From Gemmatimonadetes bacterium SCN 70-22 (lineage in GTDB: Bacteria > Gemmatimonadota > Gemmatimonadetes > Gemmatimonadales > Gemmatimonadaceae), in NCBI GenBank assembly GCA_001724275.1, contig MEDZ01000007.1, positions 1 to 64,000 on the forward strand: DNA of 64,000 nucleotides, given 5' to 3'. Below the pieces are notes generated by a model. The model was not told the origin of the DNA, made no database searches, and was given only the letters and a program-made list of their open reading frames with translations. Position 1 is the first letter of the stretch; the number at the start of each line of letters is the position of its first letter. Both the position numbers and the translations under genes were made by a program. This document shows, piece by piece, positions 25,894 through 35,500 of the stretch.

Positions 25894-26442
25894 ATGGCGC
25901 ACGCAGCTGCATCAGAGTCACCCCCGGTGACCGCCTCGCGCGATGAGGCGTCGGGGATGCCCACCTGGCTGAAACTCGGCATCGTCTTCGGCCTCGTCGG
26001 GGCCGCCTCGGTCGTGCTGTGGGGACCGATCGGCGTGTCCGGCACCTACCCGCGCGTCATCGGTGCCATCACGCGCGTGGTCGACCCATCGTACGCGGCC
26101 TCGAACCCGTACCTGGTCAAGATGGGTGAACTGTTCAAGCCGGAGACCTGGCTCGTCGTCGGCCTGATCATCGGCGGCTTCGTTGCCGCTCGCACGGGAC
26201 GCCAGCCCAAGGCGCCGGCCATCGAGAAGGTGCATGCGATGGAGACCACGGTCGGCAAGCGCTACCGTGACGCCTTCCTCGGCGGCCTCCTGATCGTCTT
26301 CGGGGCCCGCATGGCCGGCGGCTGCACGTCCGGGCACATCATATCAGGGATCATGCAGCTGTCGATCAGTGGCATGATCTTCGGCGCGGCGGTCTTCGCG
26401 TCGGGAATCTTCACCGCGAAGATGATTCGCAAGGGGGCGTGA
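25894..26442 (+). CDS. YeeE/YedE-family half-transporter 1 (sulfur species uptake)
   Basis: The 182-residue membrane protein has about four to five helices and the family motif GGCTSGHIISG. YeeE/YedE proteins (TsuA, PmpA/B) move thiosulfate or other sulfur species through a path lined by cysteines. Here the function is split between two consecutive genes, each carrying one cysteine motif. ATG 25894 has a strong AAAGGAGGA ribosome-binding site, and no longer start is as good. The next gene overlaps it by four bases. Confidence 0.85.
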   Translation: MAHAAASESPPVTASRDEASGMPTWLKLGIVFGLVGAASVVLWGPIGVSGTYPRVIGAITRVVDPSYAASNPYLVKMGELFKPETWLVVGLIIGGFVAARTGRQPKAPAIEKVHAMETTVGKRYRDAFLGGLLIVFGARMAGGCTSGHIISGIMQLSISGMIFGAAVFASGIFTAKMIRKGA

Positions 26443-26987
26443 TCATGGCACCGCTCTATGCACTCCTCGTCGGCGTCGCGATGGGCGTCCTCATCCAGCG
26501 CGTGCGCGCCTCGAGCCCCGGGATGATCCTGCAGAACCTGCGGCTCGAGAACCTGTCGATCATCAAGTTCATGGCGACCACCATCGCCGTCGGGATGATC
26601 GCCATCTACGTGCTCGACCTGTTCATTCCGCAGGCAATGCATTTCGACGTCAAGCCGGCGTACGTCGTCGGAGTCGCGCTCGGCGGGCTGATCTTCGGCG
26701 TCGGCTTCGCCCTCGGCGGCTACTGCCCCGGGACGTGCGTGGTCGGGGCCGGCGAAGGCAGGAAGGATGCGTTGTGGGCGGTCGGGGGCGGCGTCGTCGG
26801 TGCCCTCCTCTTCACGCTGCTCTACAACGTGCTCTTCGACCCGTTCATCAAGCCGATGGACCTGGGCAAGGTCCGCCTGCAGGACTACATCCACATTCCC
26901 ACCGTCGTGCTGGCGCTGCTCGTGGCGGGGATCATGCTGACCATCGTCAAGATCCTCCCGACCACGCCGGGACGCCCGGCCAAGTAG
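26439..26987 (+). CDS. YeeE/YedE-family half-transporter 2
   Basis: This is the second half of the pair: 182 residues, about five helices and the double-cysteine motif GGYCPGTCVVG. It should assemble with the upstream half. GTG 26439 overlaps the previous stop; ATG 26445 is a two-codon-shorter alternative. A very stable hairpin follows 7 bp after the stop, ending this sulfur operon before the convergent FadL gene. Confidence 0.85.
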   Translation: MIMAPLYALLVGVAMGVLIQRVRASSPGMILQNLRLENLSIIKFMATTIAVGMIAIYVLDLFIPQAMHFDVKPAYVVGVALGGLIFGVGFALGGYCPGTCVVGAGEGRKDALWAVGGGVVGALLFTLLYNVLFDPFIKPMDLGKVRLQDYIHIPTVVLALLVAGIMLTIVKILPTTPGRPAK

Positions 26988-26993
26988 CACGGC

Positions 26994-27029
26994 GCGGGCT
27001 CCGCGCGCCCGCAGGTGCGCGGAGCCCGC
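26994..27029. terminator. Hairpin with a 13-bp perfect stem between convergent operons
   Basis: The arms 26994-27006 and 27017-27029 (GCGGGCTCCGCGC and its complement) pair perfectly around a 10-base loop. It sits between the end of the sulfur operon and the 3' end of the minus-strand FadL gene, so it can stop transcription from both sides. It lacks a long T-run. Confidence 0.8.
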
Positions 27030-27056
27030 CGGTCCCCACGAGGCGCGCGGCGCCTG

Positions 27057-28385
27057 CTACTGCCGCGGGGTGAAGGAGAAGCCCAGGAGCACCGAGTCCT
27101 CGAACATCGAGTTGGTCACCGATGTCCCCGGCAGCGCGCCGTTGGGGCGCACGATGGGACCGGTGATCGAGTTCTCGAAGGCCCGATAGTAACCGAGGTT
27201 GAGCTGGAGCTCCTTCGTGACCTGCAGCCCGAGCCCGAAGGTGGCGTGATGCTCGATCACCGCGGGCGCGGGAATGTTGAACATCGATTGCCCGTCCGGG
27301 ATCGGGTTCTGGGAGTAATTGTACCCGCCGCGCAGCGTCACGACGTCGTTGGCCTTGAACTGCACGCCAGCGGCGACCACGGCGATGTCGTCCCAGCCGA
27401 AGCCTTTCACCGAGCCGTCGGCGTTGAACCCCTTCTCCTTGAAGCCGTTGGTGCTGCCGTAGGTGATGTACTTGCCGTCCAGCGCGATCGACAGGCGGTC
27501 GTTCGGCGTCAGGGCGATCCCCGCGGCATACACGGCCGGGACGTCCATGGCAAAGCTGAAGGTGCGTGCGGTGTTGTAGCTCGCGAGGTTCGGGTTCTCG
27601 TAGACCGCGTCGTACTCGAAGTCCTGGAAGAGCTGCGGGCTGGAGTACGACAGGCCGACGGCGAACTTCGGCGTGGCCTGATAGAGCACTCCCGCCTGGA
27701 TCCCCGCGCCGAAGGCGCCATCGGCGTGTGCGGCGCCGGAATAGTAGGCGCGATCGTCCTGCGTCCCCGGCGTCTTGTCGGGGCCCGGGTCGAAGGCGGG
27801 GGATGCCGTGGGCATCGGGTCGACCGCGAGCGAGGCCCAGTCGACGTTGAGCGCCACGCCGAGCTTGAGCTTGTCGGAGGCCGACCACGCAAGCGCGGGC
27901 GCGATCTTCATCAGCGAGAAGTTGGAGTACACTTGCCCGAATCCGTTCGGGCGCGGCATGAGGATCGGGTTGCCCGGATCGGCGGCGTAGCGGACGCCGA
28001 AGCCGCCGATGCCCAGTCCGCTCAGGCCGACCACGAGATCGCCGTCGTTGAATGACGTGGTCCAGCCGAAGGCCGGGATGGGAACGAACTCGCTGCGGCT
28101 CTGGGTGGAGCCACGGAACGTGCCGAAGGCGCTCTCGACCGTCCGCGAAGGCTTCATCATCTCGAAGCCCATCTCGACGTGCGTCCCCTCGAAGAGGGCC
28201 AGCCCGGCCGGGTTCACGTAGAAGGCGCCGAGGATCGAATGGGGGGCGGCGACGCCCGCTCCCCCGAGCGCGGAATTGATGGCGCCGACGCCGTGCAGGA
28301 GGTGGCCGTCGGTGGCCCGCGCCGTGAGGGGGGCGAGGACGAGGCACGCCGAGAAGGCAAGGCGGAATGCGCGACTGCGTATCAT
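27057..28385 (-). CDS. FadL/OmpP1/TodX-family outer-membrane porin
   Basis: FadL porins let hydrophobic molecules enter by sideways diffusion through the outer membrane. After a signal peptide (ending TARA, about residue 24) comes the FadL N-terminus with GVGAINSALGGAGVA and AFYVNPAGLA, the NPA plug-region motif of the family. The rest is beta-strand-rich and ends in an aromatic-rich FSFTPRQ-like last strand. The length of 442 residues is usual. The gene is co-directional with the secreted protein 12 bp upstream. A role in taking up hydrophobic sulfur compounds or polysulfide is possible from context, with no direct support. Confidence 0.87.
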   Translation of the reverse strand: MIRSRAFRLAFSACLVLAPLTARATDGHLLHGVGAINSALGGAGVAAPHSILGAFYVNPAGLALFEGTHVEMGFEMMKPSRTVESAFGTFRGSTQSRSEFVPIPAFGWTTSFNDGDLVVGLSGLGIGGFGVRYAADPGNPILMPRPNGFGQVYSNFSLMKIAPALAWSASDKLKLGVALNVDWASLAVDPMPTASPAFDPGPDKTPGTQDDRAYYSGAAHADGAFGAGIQAGVLYQATPKFAVGLSYSSPQLFQDFEYDAVYENPNLASYNTARTFSFAMDVPAVYAAGIALTPNDRLSIALDGKYITYGSTNGFKEKGFNADGSVKGFGWDDIAVVAAGVQFKANDVVTLRGGYNYSQNPIPDGQSMFNIPAPAVIEHHATFGLGLQVTKELQLNLGYYRAFENSITGPIVRPNGALPGTSVTNSMFEDSVLLGFSFTPRQ

Positions 28386-28397
28386 GGAGTCCTCCCG

Positions 28398-29432
28398 TCA
28401 GTGCTGACGAGAAAGCAGGGCAGGATGCAAGGCGCCGCGGCCCGATCGCTGCGGCGGGACGGCGCGTGCGAGCTCCGTCCGGATGGCGTGATCCAACGGT
28501 GGATCGATGGGAAAGGCCTCCTGGAAGGCGAGGGGATCGGTGGTGGGCGAACGGCGGGCGAATGACAGCCACTGCTGCCGATACGCCTCCGCCAGCTCGG
28601 GAAGGGCGCGTTTGGTGAGGTAGGCGCCGCACCGCACGGCGCCGAAGCTCGCGCGCCACGCCTGCTGTTCACGGTTGGAGCGATCGTCCGCGCCGCGCGA
28701 GGCGAGGCGCGTCACGAGTGGGAAGCACAGCTCGCGCACGAGGGCGAAGAGGGATGCGTCGCCGTCGGCGGCCGGCGGCAGGTAGGCCACGGCCGCGAGG
28801 TTGTCCGCGGGGTCGTCGGCGCGACCGGTGAAGATGCGCCCCTCGGGGCCGAGCGCCTCGGACAGGAGCACGACGCCGCTTCGCAGCCCCTGGGCCTCGA
28901 GGTAGGGGGCAAGTCGGGGGGCGAAGGCCTCATCCCATCGCCGTTGCATCGCCACGAGCGAGGGCGACGGCGGGAGCGCCGCCGCGGCGCGCTCGACGAC
29001 GGGGGCGAGCGCAGCGAGCACGGCGCGCTGGTCGGGACGCGGGAGGACGTCGGCGAGGGCGGCGGATGCGAACGCCGTCGGTTGCCCCCGCGCCGGAACT
29101 CGACCGCTGGCGGCGGCGCGCAGCGTGGCGGCCACGAGGCGGGCGTCACCCGGGGGGAGATAGAGCGGGAGGAAGTGCAGGACCTCGTAGCTGGCATCGC
29201 GCTCGAGGGTCCGGCCGATCGAGTCGGGGAGCGGCGCCGCGTATCGCGGGCGGTAGTAGGGGAGCGGCCCCGGCCCCGACGCGTGCGCTCCCGCCATCAC
29301 GGCGAACCAGGCCCGGGCACCGTCGGGGGCGACGAAACGCCATCCGCTCCCCTGGGCGCCGGCAGGGGTGCTGGCCAGCGCCGCCGCGAGGATCAGCGAC
29401 GGCCAGGCCGACAGGCGGGAGGAAGTGCACAT
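28398..29432 (-). CDS. Secreted hypothetical protein, FadL partner
   Basis: I do not recognise this 344-residue protein. It has a signal peptide (about residues 5-26, ending PAGAQG) and a mostly helical mature part. It carries two cysteines in the second half (LCFPLV, VRCGAYL) and a DRSNREQQAW segment. Start ATG 29432 (on the minus strand) is used; ATG 29456 would add eight residues. It lies 12 bp upstream of the FadL gene, so the two are co-expressed, and it is divergent from the first ArsR gene across 141 bp. A lipid- or small-molecule-related periplasmic role is only a guess. Confidence 0.65.
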   Translation of the reverse strand: MCTSSRLSAWPSLILAAALASTPAGAQGSGWRFVAPDGARAWFAVMAGAHASGPGPLPYYRPRYAAPLPDSIGRTLERDASYEVLHFLPLYLPPGDARLVAATLRAAASGRVPARGQPTAFASAALADVLPRPDQRAVLAALAPVVERAAAALPPSPSLVAMQRRWDEAFAPRLAPYLEAQGLRSGVVLLSEALGPEGRIFTGRADDPADNLAAVAYLPPAADGDASLFALVRELCFPLVTRLASRGADDRSNREQQAWRASFGAVRCGAYLTKRALPELAEAYRQQWLSFARRSPTTDPLAFQEAFPIDPPLDHAIRTELARAVPPQRSGRGALHPALLSRQH

Positions 29433-29573
29433 GCGCGGGTTCGACGGTATGCACATTCGCGACCACAGGAATGTCGATCGCGGCGCTGCACACGCGCATT
29501 GGGGAAACCCCGGAGCGTGCGTGCGGGAACGCGCGCCGTACCCGGGGGGAGAGGGGCGCGTTACATTGGAACC

Positions 29574-29933
29574 ATGGCACTCAAGCGCGGCGCCCGTGCC
29601 GGGGCCAAACGGCAGCTGACCCCCGGGTTGCTGGCCATGGTCGCTCGCCGCTTTCGCGCGCTGGCCGAGCCCGCCCGCCTGCACGTCCTGCATGCGCTGG
29701 AGGGCGGGGCGCGCTCGGTCTCGGAGCTGGCCGAGGAGACGGGAATCGCGCAGGGGACGCTCTCGAAGCACCTGCAGGTGCTGCACGAGGGGGGCTACCT
29801 GAAGCGCCGGCGCGACGGACAGTTCGTCTACTACGAGCTGGCGGACGCGCAGGTCCTGCAACTGTGCGAGCTGATGTGCGGGCGACTCGAGCTGGAGGTG
29901 GACGCGGTGCGGGGGGCGATCGCCCGGCGCTGA
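29574..29933 (+). CDS. ArsR-family repressor 1
   Basis: The 119-residue protein is a winged-helix ArsR regulator: ALAEPARLHVLHAL, the recognition helix in GIAQGTLSKHLQVL, and the wing RRRDGQFVYYEL. Two cysteines lie in the last helix (QLCELMCGRLE), the same place as in the second ArsR protein of this window, suggesting a thiol or persulfide sensor more than a classical metal sensor. ATG 29574 has a GGGGAGAGGGG region upstream. A clear ArsR-type operator lies just downstream at 30017-30040 before the efflux genes, and the FadL pair is divergent. Confidence 0.85.
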   Translation: MALKRGARAGAKRQLTPGLLAMVARRFRALAEPARLHVLHALEGGARSVSELAEETGIAQGTLSKHLQVLHEGGYLKRRRDGQFVYYELADAQVLQLCELMCGRLELEVDAVRGAIARR

Positions 29934-29943
29934 GGCCCGCGCG

Positions 29944-29977
29944 CGCCGAGACGCCGAGACGCCGAGACGCCGAGACG
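29944..29977. repeat. About four tandem copies of an 8-bp unit
   Basis: The unit CGCCGAGA is repeated four times with a partial fifth, directly after the stop of the first ArsR gene. It is outside any gene and shortly upstream of the efflux promoter. Confidence 0.85.
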
Positions 29978-30004
29978 CGGGTGACAGGAACGGCACGATA
30001 AGGG

Positions 30005-30040
30005 TTGACGGGGTGGCTATATGACTATATGGTTATATAG
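30005..30040 (+). promoter_or_regulatory. Sigma-70 promoter with an ArsR-type operator before tolC-like gene
   Basis: TTGACG at 30005-30010 and TATGGT at 30028-30033 are 17 bp apart, a good sigma-70 pair. Overlapping the spacer and the -10 is a 24-bp inverted repeat (30017-30040) with 12-base halves CTATATGACTAT and ATGGTTATATAG, matching at 10 of 12 positions. AT-rich imperfect 12-12 repeats over the promoter are typical of ArsR/SmtB operators. The repressor is probably the ArsR encoded 72 bp upstream. Confidence 0.8.
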
Positions 30041-30096
30041 GTGCGCGGCGAACACGGCCGCGCATGCCACGTTCCCACCGATCACCCCTGTCACGC

Positions 30097-31488
30097 ATGC
30101 GATACCTCACTCCTGCCGGGCTCCTCGGCGCGGCGCTCCTCGCGGGAGCCCCGCTCGGAGCCCAGGGGGCCGCCGCACGGCTGACGCTCGGCGATGCCCT
30201 CGCGCGCGCGGAGCAAGGCGCCTACGCCAACCGCGCCCACGGCGCCATGGCCGACGCCCAGCGCGCCCAGGCGCTCCTCCCGCTGCGTGGTGTGCTCCCC
30301 AGCGTCCGCTTCGATGCCGGATTCATGCGCACCACCGATCCGATCGGCGCCTTCGGCACCTCACTGCGCCAGCGGATCATCACCCAGCAGGACTTCGACC
30401 CGCGGCGCCTCAACTACCCCGCCGTGGCCCAGAACTACACCGGCGCCGTCGTCCTCGAGCAGCCGCTCCTCAACGCCGACGCCCTCGTCGGGCGCAAGGC
30501 CGCCACGCGTGCCAGCCACGCGGCCCGCGCCAACGCCGAATGGTCGGCGATCGGGACGCGCGTCGACGTGATCCGCGCCTATTACGGCGCCGTCCTCGCC
30601 ACCGAGAAGGTCGCCACGCTCGAGGCCGCGGTGCGCGCCGCGCGCGAGCACGTGCGCCAGGCCGAGCTCATGGCCAGGAACGGTCTCGTCACCCCGTCGG
30701 ATGCCCTCCTCGCCTCGGTGAAGGCGGGGGAGGTCGAGACGCAGTGGCTCGAGGCACAGGGCGACGCGCAGAACGCGCGACTCGGCCTCGCGACGCTCCT
30801 CGGCACACCGGGCGACACCACGTGGCAGCTCCCCGACGGCCTCCCGGCGAGCGATGCCCTGCGCGCCCTGGCCACCGAGGCGCTGGATGCCACGGCGCGT
30901 GAGGTCCGGGCGGACGTCGACGCCGCCCGCGCGGGGGCCGATGCGGCCAGCGCCGACCTCACGCGCGCGCGCTCGCTCTACATGCCGCGCCTCAACGGCT
31001 TCGCGCGCTACGACTGGAACTCCGCCGCGCGCCCGTTCGGCGGCGACAACAACTGGACCGTCGGCGTGATGGCCTCCTGGACGCCCTTCGCCGGCGCCTC
31101 CGAGCTGGCCGACGTGCGCACCACGAAGAGCCGCCTCGCCGCGGCCGATGCGATGCGCGACGGGGCCGAAGCCAAGGCGCAGCTCGAATTGCAGCAGACG
31201 GCGACCGCCATCAGGACGGCGCTGGCCCGTCTCGAGATCGCGGAGCGCGGCGTGCGCCAGAGCATCGACGCGCACCGCATCGTGTCGAAGCGGTACGCGG
31301 GGGGGCTGGCCCCGGTGGTCGAGCTCCTCGATGCCGCCGCGATCGAGACGCAGTCGCGGCTGGGGCACACGGGAGCGCGCTATGCCCTCCTCGTGTCGAC
31401 CGCCGAACGGCGCAAGGCGCTCGGGCTCGACCCGGCCGCCCTACGTGCCCTGGATGATGCGCCCGTCGTGGCGCACTCGAATCAGTAG
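30097..31488 (+). CDS. TolC-like outer-membrane efflux protein
   Basis: TolC-type proteins form the outer-membrane tunnel of tripartite pumps. A signal peptide (RYLTPAGLLGAALLAGAPLGAQG) is followed by two OEP repeats of long helices. Each has the family pattern of helix, short beta hairpin and helix, with TRARSLYMPRLNGFARYDWN in the second. ATG 30097 is used since the leader begins there; ATG 30064 would add 11 residues. The length of 463 residues is usual. It is first in a four- to five-gene efflux operon under an ArsR operator. Confidence 0.88.
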   Translation: MRYLTPAGLLGAALLAGAPLGAQGAAARLTLGDALARAEQGAYANRAHGAMADAQRAQALLPLRGVLPSVRFDAGFMRTTDPIGAFGTSLRQRIITQQDFDPRRLNYPAVAQNYTGAVVLEQPLLNADALVGRKAATRASHAARANAEWSAIGTRVDVIRAYYGAVLATEKVATLEAAVRAAREHVRQAELMARNGLVTPSDALLASVKAGEVETQWLEAQGDAQNARLGLATLLGTPGDTTWQLPDGLPASDALRALATEALDATAREVRADVDAARAGADAASADLTRARSLYMPRLNGFARYDWNSAARPFGGDNNWTVGVMASWTPFAGASELADVRTTKSRLAAADAMRDGAEAKAQLELQQTATAIRTALARLEIAERGVRQSIDAHRIVSKRYAGGLAPVVELLDAAAIETQSRLGHTGARYALLVSTAERRKALGLDPAALRALDDAPVVAHSNQ

Positions 31489-31514
31489 CCCCTCACGGAC
31501 AACGGAGAATCGTT

Positions 31515-32549
31515 ATGCAGTCATTGAAGGTGGGCGCCCTGGCCGCGACGGTCGTCGTCCTCGGGGCGTGCGGCGGGAAGGAAGAGCGCGCGGCGGTCCG
31601 CGACGCGGTGGCGGCGGAGCCTGCGGGCGCGGTCTACGTCGTGCGCGATTCGCTGGTCCCCGCGACGCAGGAGGCGACCGCGGTGGCCGAGCCGTTCGCG
31701 CAGGCCACCCTGAGCACGAAGCTGATGGGGACGGTCGTCGCCGTCCTCGTGAAGGAAGGGGATCGCGTGGCCGCCGGCCAGCCGCTGGTGCGCATCGATG
31801 CCCGTGACCTCGACGCCAAGCGCCAGCAGGTACAGGCGGGGATCGCCGGGGCGGAAGCGCAGGCGCGCGAAGCCGAGCTGATGGCGACGCGCCTGCGGGC
31901 GCTCTACGCCGACAGCGCGGCTCCCAAGGCGCAGCTGGACGCCGCCGAGGCCGGGCTGGCGCGGGCGCAGGCCGGGCTGGCCGCGGCGCGCGCGGGGCAG
32001 TCCGAGCTCGACGCGATTGCCGGCTACTCGGTCGTGCGCGCGGCGTTCGCCGGCGTGGTGACCCGGCGCTTCGTGGATCCCGGGGCCTTCGCCGCGCCCG
32101 GGGCGCCGCTGGTGGCGGTGCAGGACGACTCGCGCCTGCGCATCGCGGCCACGGTCTCGCCGACCCTCGCGCGTGACGTGAGGCGCGGGAGCCGGGTGCC
32201 GGTGAGCGTGGAGGGGGTGCCGGCCACCGCCACGGTGGAGGGGGTGGTCCCCTCGGCCGGGGGGAGCCTGTACACGATCAACGCCATCGCCGACAACACG
32301 GGGGGATCCCTTGCGGCTGGCGGGGCCGCCCGGCTGCAGGTGGGCGAAGGGACGCGCGCGGCACTCCTCGTCCCGTCCGGCGCCCTGCGGCGCGAGGGCG
32401 ACCTCACGGGCGTGACGGTGACGAGCGGCGGCGTGACGACGACGCGGTGGATCCGCGTCGGCGCGACGGTGGGCGACCGGGTCGAGGTCCTGGCCGGGTT
32501 GGCCGCCGGTGACACGGTGCGGGTGCCTGTCGGCGCCGCGAAGGAGTAA
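31515..32549 (+). CDS. RND periplasmic adaptor (membrane fusion lipoprotein)
   Basis: The adaptor bridges pump and outer-membrane tunnel. The leader has a lipobox (VVVLGAC). The lipoyl half-motif VLVKEGDRVAAGQPLVRID, a coiled-coil hairpin around residues 95-165, and the beta-barrel motif FAGVVTRRFVDPGAFAAPG are all in order. 344 residues. It lies 26 bp after the TolC-like gene and 3 bp before the RND pump. Confidence 0.9.
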   Translation: MQSLKVGALAATVVVLGACGGKEERAAVRDAVAAEPAGAVYVVRDSLVPATQEATAVAEPFAQATLSTKLMGTVVAVLVKEGDRVAAGQPLVRIDARDLDAKRQQVQAGIAGAEAQAREAELMATRLRALYADSAAPKAQLDAAEAGLARAQAGLAAARAGQSELDAIAGYSVVRAAFAGVVTRRFVDPGAFAAPGAPLVAVQDDSRLRIAATVSPTLARDVRRGSRVPVSVEGVPATATVEGVVPSAGGSLYTINAIADNTGGSLAAGGAARLQVGEGTRAALLVPSGALRREGDLTGVTVTSGGVTTTRWIRVGATVGDRVEVLAGLAAGDTVRVPVGAAKE

Positions 32550-32552
32550 CCC

Positions 32553-35500
32553 ATGGGCATCTCAGGACGCATTGCCAAGGCATTCCTGCAGTCCAAGCTG
32601 ACGCCGCTGGTGACGGTGGCGTCGCTGATCGTCGGGCTGCTCGGGATGATGGCCACGCCGCGGGAAGAGGAGCCGCAGATCTCCGTCCCGATGATCGACG
32701 TGATCGCCGCCCTCCCGGGGGCCGGTGCGCAGGAGGTCGAGAACCTCGTCACCCGCCCCATCGAGCGGCGGATGTGGGAGATTCCCGGTGTCGAGCATGT
32801 GTACTCGCTGGCCGGCGAGGGCTACACGATGGTGACGGTGCGCTTCAACGTGGGCGAGGACCAGGAGCGCAGCATCACCAGGGTGCACGCCAAGCTGGCC
32901 TCGGCCATGGACCAGGCGCCGGCCGGGGCGATGCCACCGCTGGTCAAGCCGCACTCGATCGACGACGTCCCCGTGATGACGCTGACGCTGGCCTCGTCGC
33001 GGTACAACTCGAACGAGCTGCGCCAGATCGCCACGCACCTCGAGGACGAGATCCGCACGGTGACCGACGTGTCGGAGACGTTCGTCGTGGGCGGGCAGCC
33101 GAAGCAGATCCGGGTGACGATCGACCCGGCGCGCCTCGCGGCGCGCGGGGTGACCCCGGGCGAGGTGGCGATGGCGCTGCGCGGCGCCAACGCCCGCTTG
33201 CAGGCGGGGGAGTTCTCGTCGGGCAACCAGGTCTTCCGGGTCGACGCCGGGGCGGCCCTCGCCACCGCCACCGACGTCGCGAGCGTGGTGATCAGCGCAC
33301 GCGGCGGGGCGCCGGTGATGCTGCGCGACGTGGCGGCGGTGACCGAGGAGTTCGGCGAGCTGTCGGACTACGTGTCGCACGCCCAGGCGGGCGGCCCGTC
33401 GATGCCGGCGGTGACGATCAGCGTCGCCAAGCGGAAGGGGGCCAACGCCACGGTCGTGACCAAGGCGGTCGGTGCGCGCGTGGAGGCGGCCCGTGAGCGC
33501 ATCCTCCCGCAGGACGTGACGCTCGAGGTGACGCGCGACTACGGCGAGACGGCGGGGCACAAGGCGCAGGAGCTGATCTTGCACCTGCTCATCGCCACGG
33601 TCTCGGTGACGCTCCTGGTCGGCCTGTTCCTGGGGTGGCGCGAGGCGCTGGTGGTGCTGGTGGCGGTCCCCGTCACGCTGGCACTCACGCTCTTCGTGTA
33701 CTACGCGCTGGGCTACACGCTCAACCGCATCACGCTCTTCGCGCTGATCTTCTCCATCGGGATCCTGGTCGACGACGCCATCGTGGTGGTGGAGAACATC
33801 TATCGCCACATGATCCGCGGCGACCGCACCCCCGAGGTGGCGGCGGTGGAGGGGGTGGACGAGGTCGGGAACCCGACGATCCTGGCCACGCTCACCGTGA
33901 TCGCGGCCATCCTCCCGATGGCCTTCGTGTCGGGGATGATGGGGCCGTACATGCGTCCGATCCCGGTGGGGGCCTCGGTGGCGATGATCGCGTCGCTGGC
34001 GGTGGCGTTCATCGTGACGCCGTGGATCGCGCTCAAGCTGCTGCGCGGCCACGTGGCCAAGGCGCGCCTCAAGGTCGACCGGGCGCACGAGCCCGAGGAA
34101 GGGGGGAAGTTCGGCGCGTTCTACACGCGCCTCATGACCCCGCTCATCGAGAAGAAGGGGCGCCGTTATGCCTTCTACGGGGCCACGGTGGCGATGCTCC
34201 TCGTCTCGGTGGGGCTGCTCGCCGTGAAGGCGGTGCAGGTGAAGATGCTCCCGTTCGACAACAAGAGCGAGTTCCAGGTCATCGCCGACCTCCCCGAGGG
34301 GACGACGCTGGAGACGAGCCAGGCGCTGGGCGAGTCGATCGCCTCGTACCTGCGGACGGTGCCCGAGGTGAAGAGCACCGAGGTGTACGCGGGGACGGCG
34401 GCGCCGTTCAACTTCAACGGGCTGGTGCGGCACTACTTCATGCGCCGCGGCGCCAACGTGGTGGACGTGCAGGTGAACCTGCTCGACAAGGGGGCGCGCG
34501 ACCGGCAGAGCCACGATATCGCGGTCGCCGTGCGCCCGCACCTTGACAGCATCGCGCAGCGGTACCAGGCGTCGGTGAAGGTGGCCGAGATCCCGCCGGG
34601 GCCGCCCGTGATGTCGACGCTGGTGGCCGAGGTGTACGGCCCCAACGACAGCGTGCGCATCGCCGCGGCGACCGAGGTGAAGAAGATCTTCGAGTCGACC
34701 GAGGGCGTGGTGGACGTCGACTGGACCATCGAGGCGCCGCAGGCCAAGCGCACCTTCCGGGTGGATCGCGTGGTGGCGGCGCGCAGCGGGGCGAGCGTGG
34801 AGCAGGTCACGCAGACGCTCTACCTCGCGCTCTCGGGGGCACCGGCCGGGATCGCCTCCACCCCGGAGGCGCGCGAGGGGACGGCAATCGTCCCGCGCCT
34901 GGCGCTCGAGGACCGCTCGTCGGTCGAGGCGCTGCTCGCGATCCCGGTGGCCACGATGATGGGGCCGCAGCCGCTCGGGCGGTTCGTCACGGTGGAGGAG
35001 GGGGTGCGCGAGAGCGCGCGGGTCCGTCGCAACCTGCGCCCGGTCATCTACGTCACGGGTGACGTGGCGGGGTCGGTCGAGTCGCCGGTGTACGCCATCC
35101 TCGCGATGAACGAGAAGCTGGATGCGCTGCGCATCAACGGGGCGGAGATCGCCAGGTACAACGCGGTGCAGCCGGAGCGGGTCGACGAGCTGGCGATGAA
35201 GTGGGACGGGGAGTGGCAGGTGACGATCGAGGTCTTCCGCGACCTGGGGATCGCGTTCGCCGCCGTCCTGATCCTGATCTACGTCCTGGTGGTCGGCTGG
35301 TTCCAGTCGTTCAAGACGCCGCTGGTGATCATGGCGCCCATTCCGCTGACGCTGATCGGGATCCTCCCCGGCCACGCGGTGACGGGGGCCTTCTTCACTG
35401 CCACGTCGATGATCGGGATGATCGCCCTGGCGGGGATCATCGTCCGCAACTCGATCCTCCTGGTGGACTTCATCCAGCTGGCCGAGGCACGCGGCCGAAC

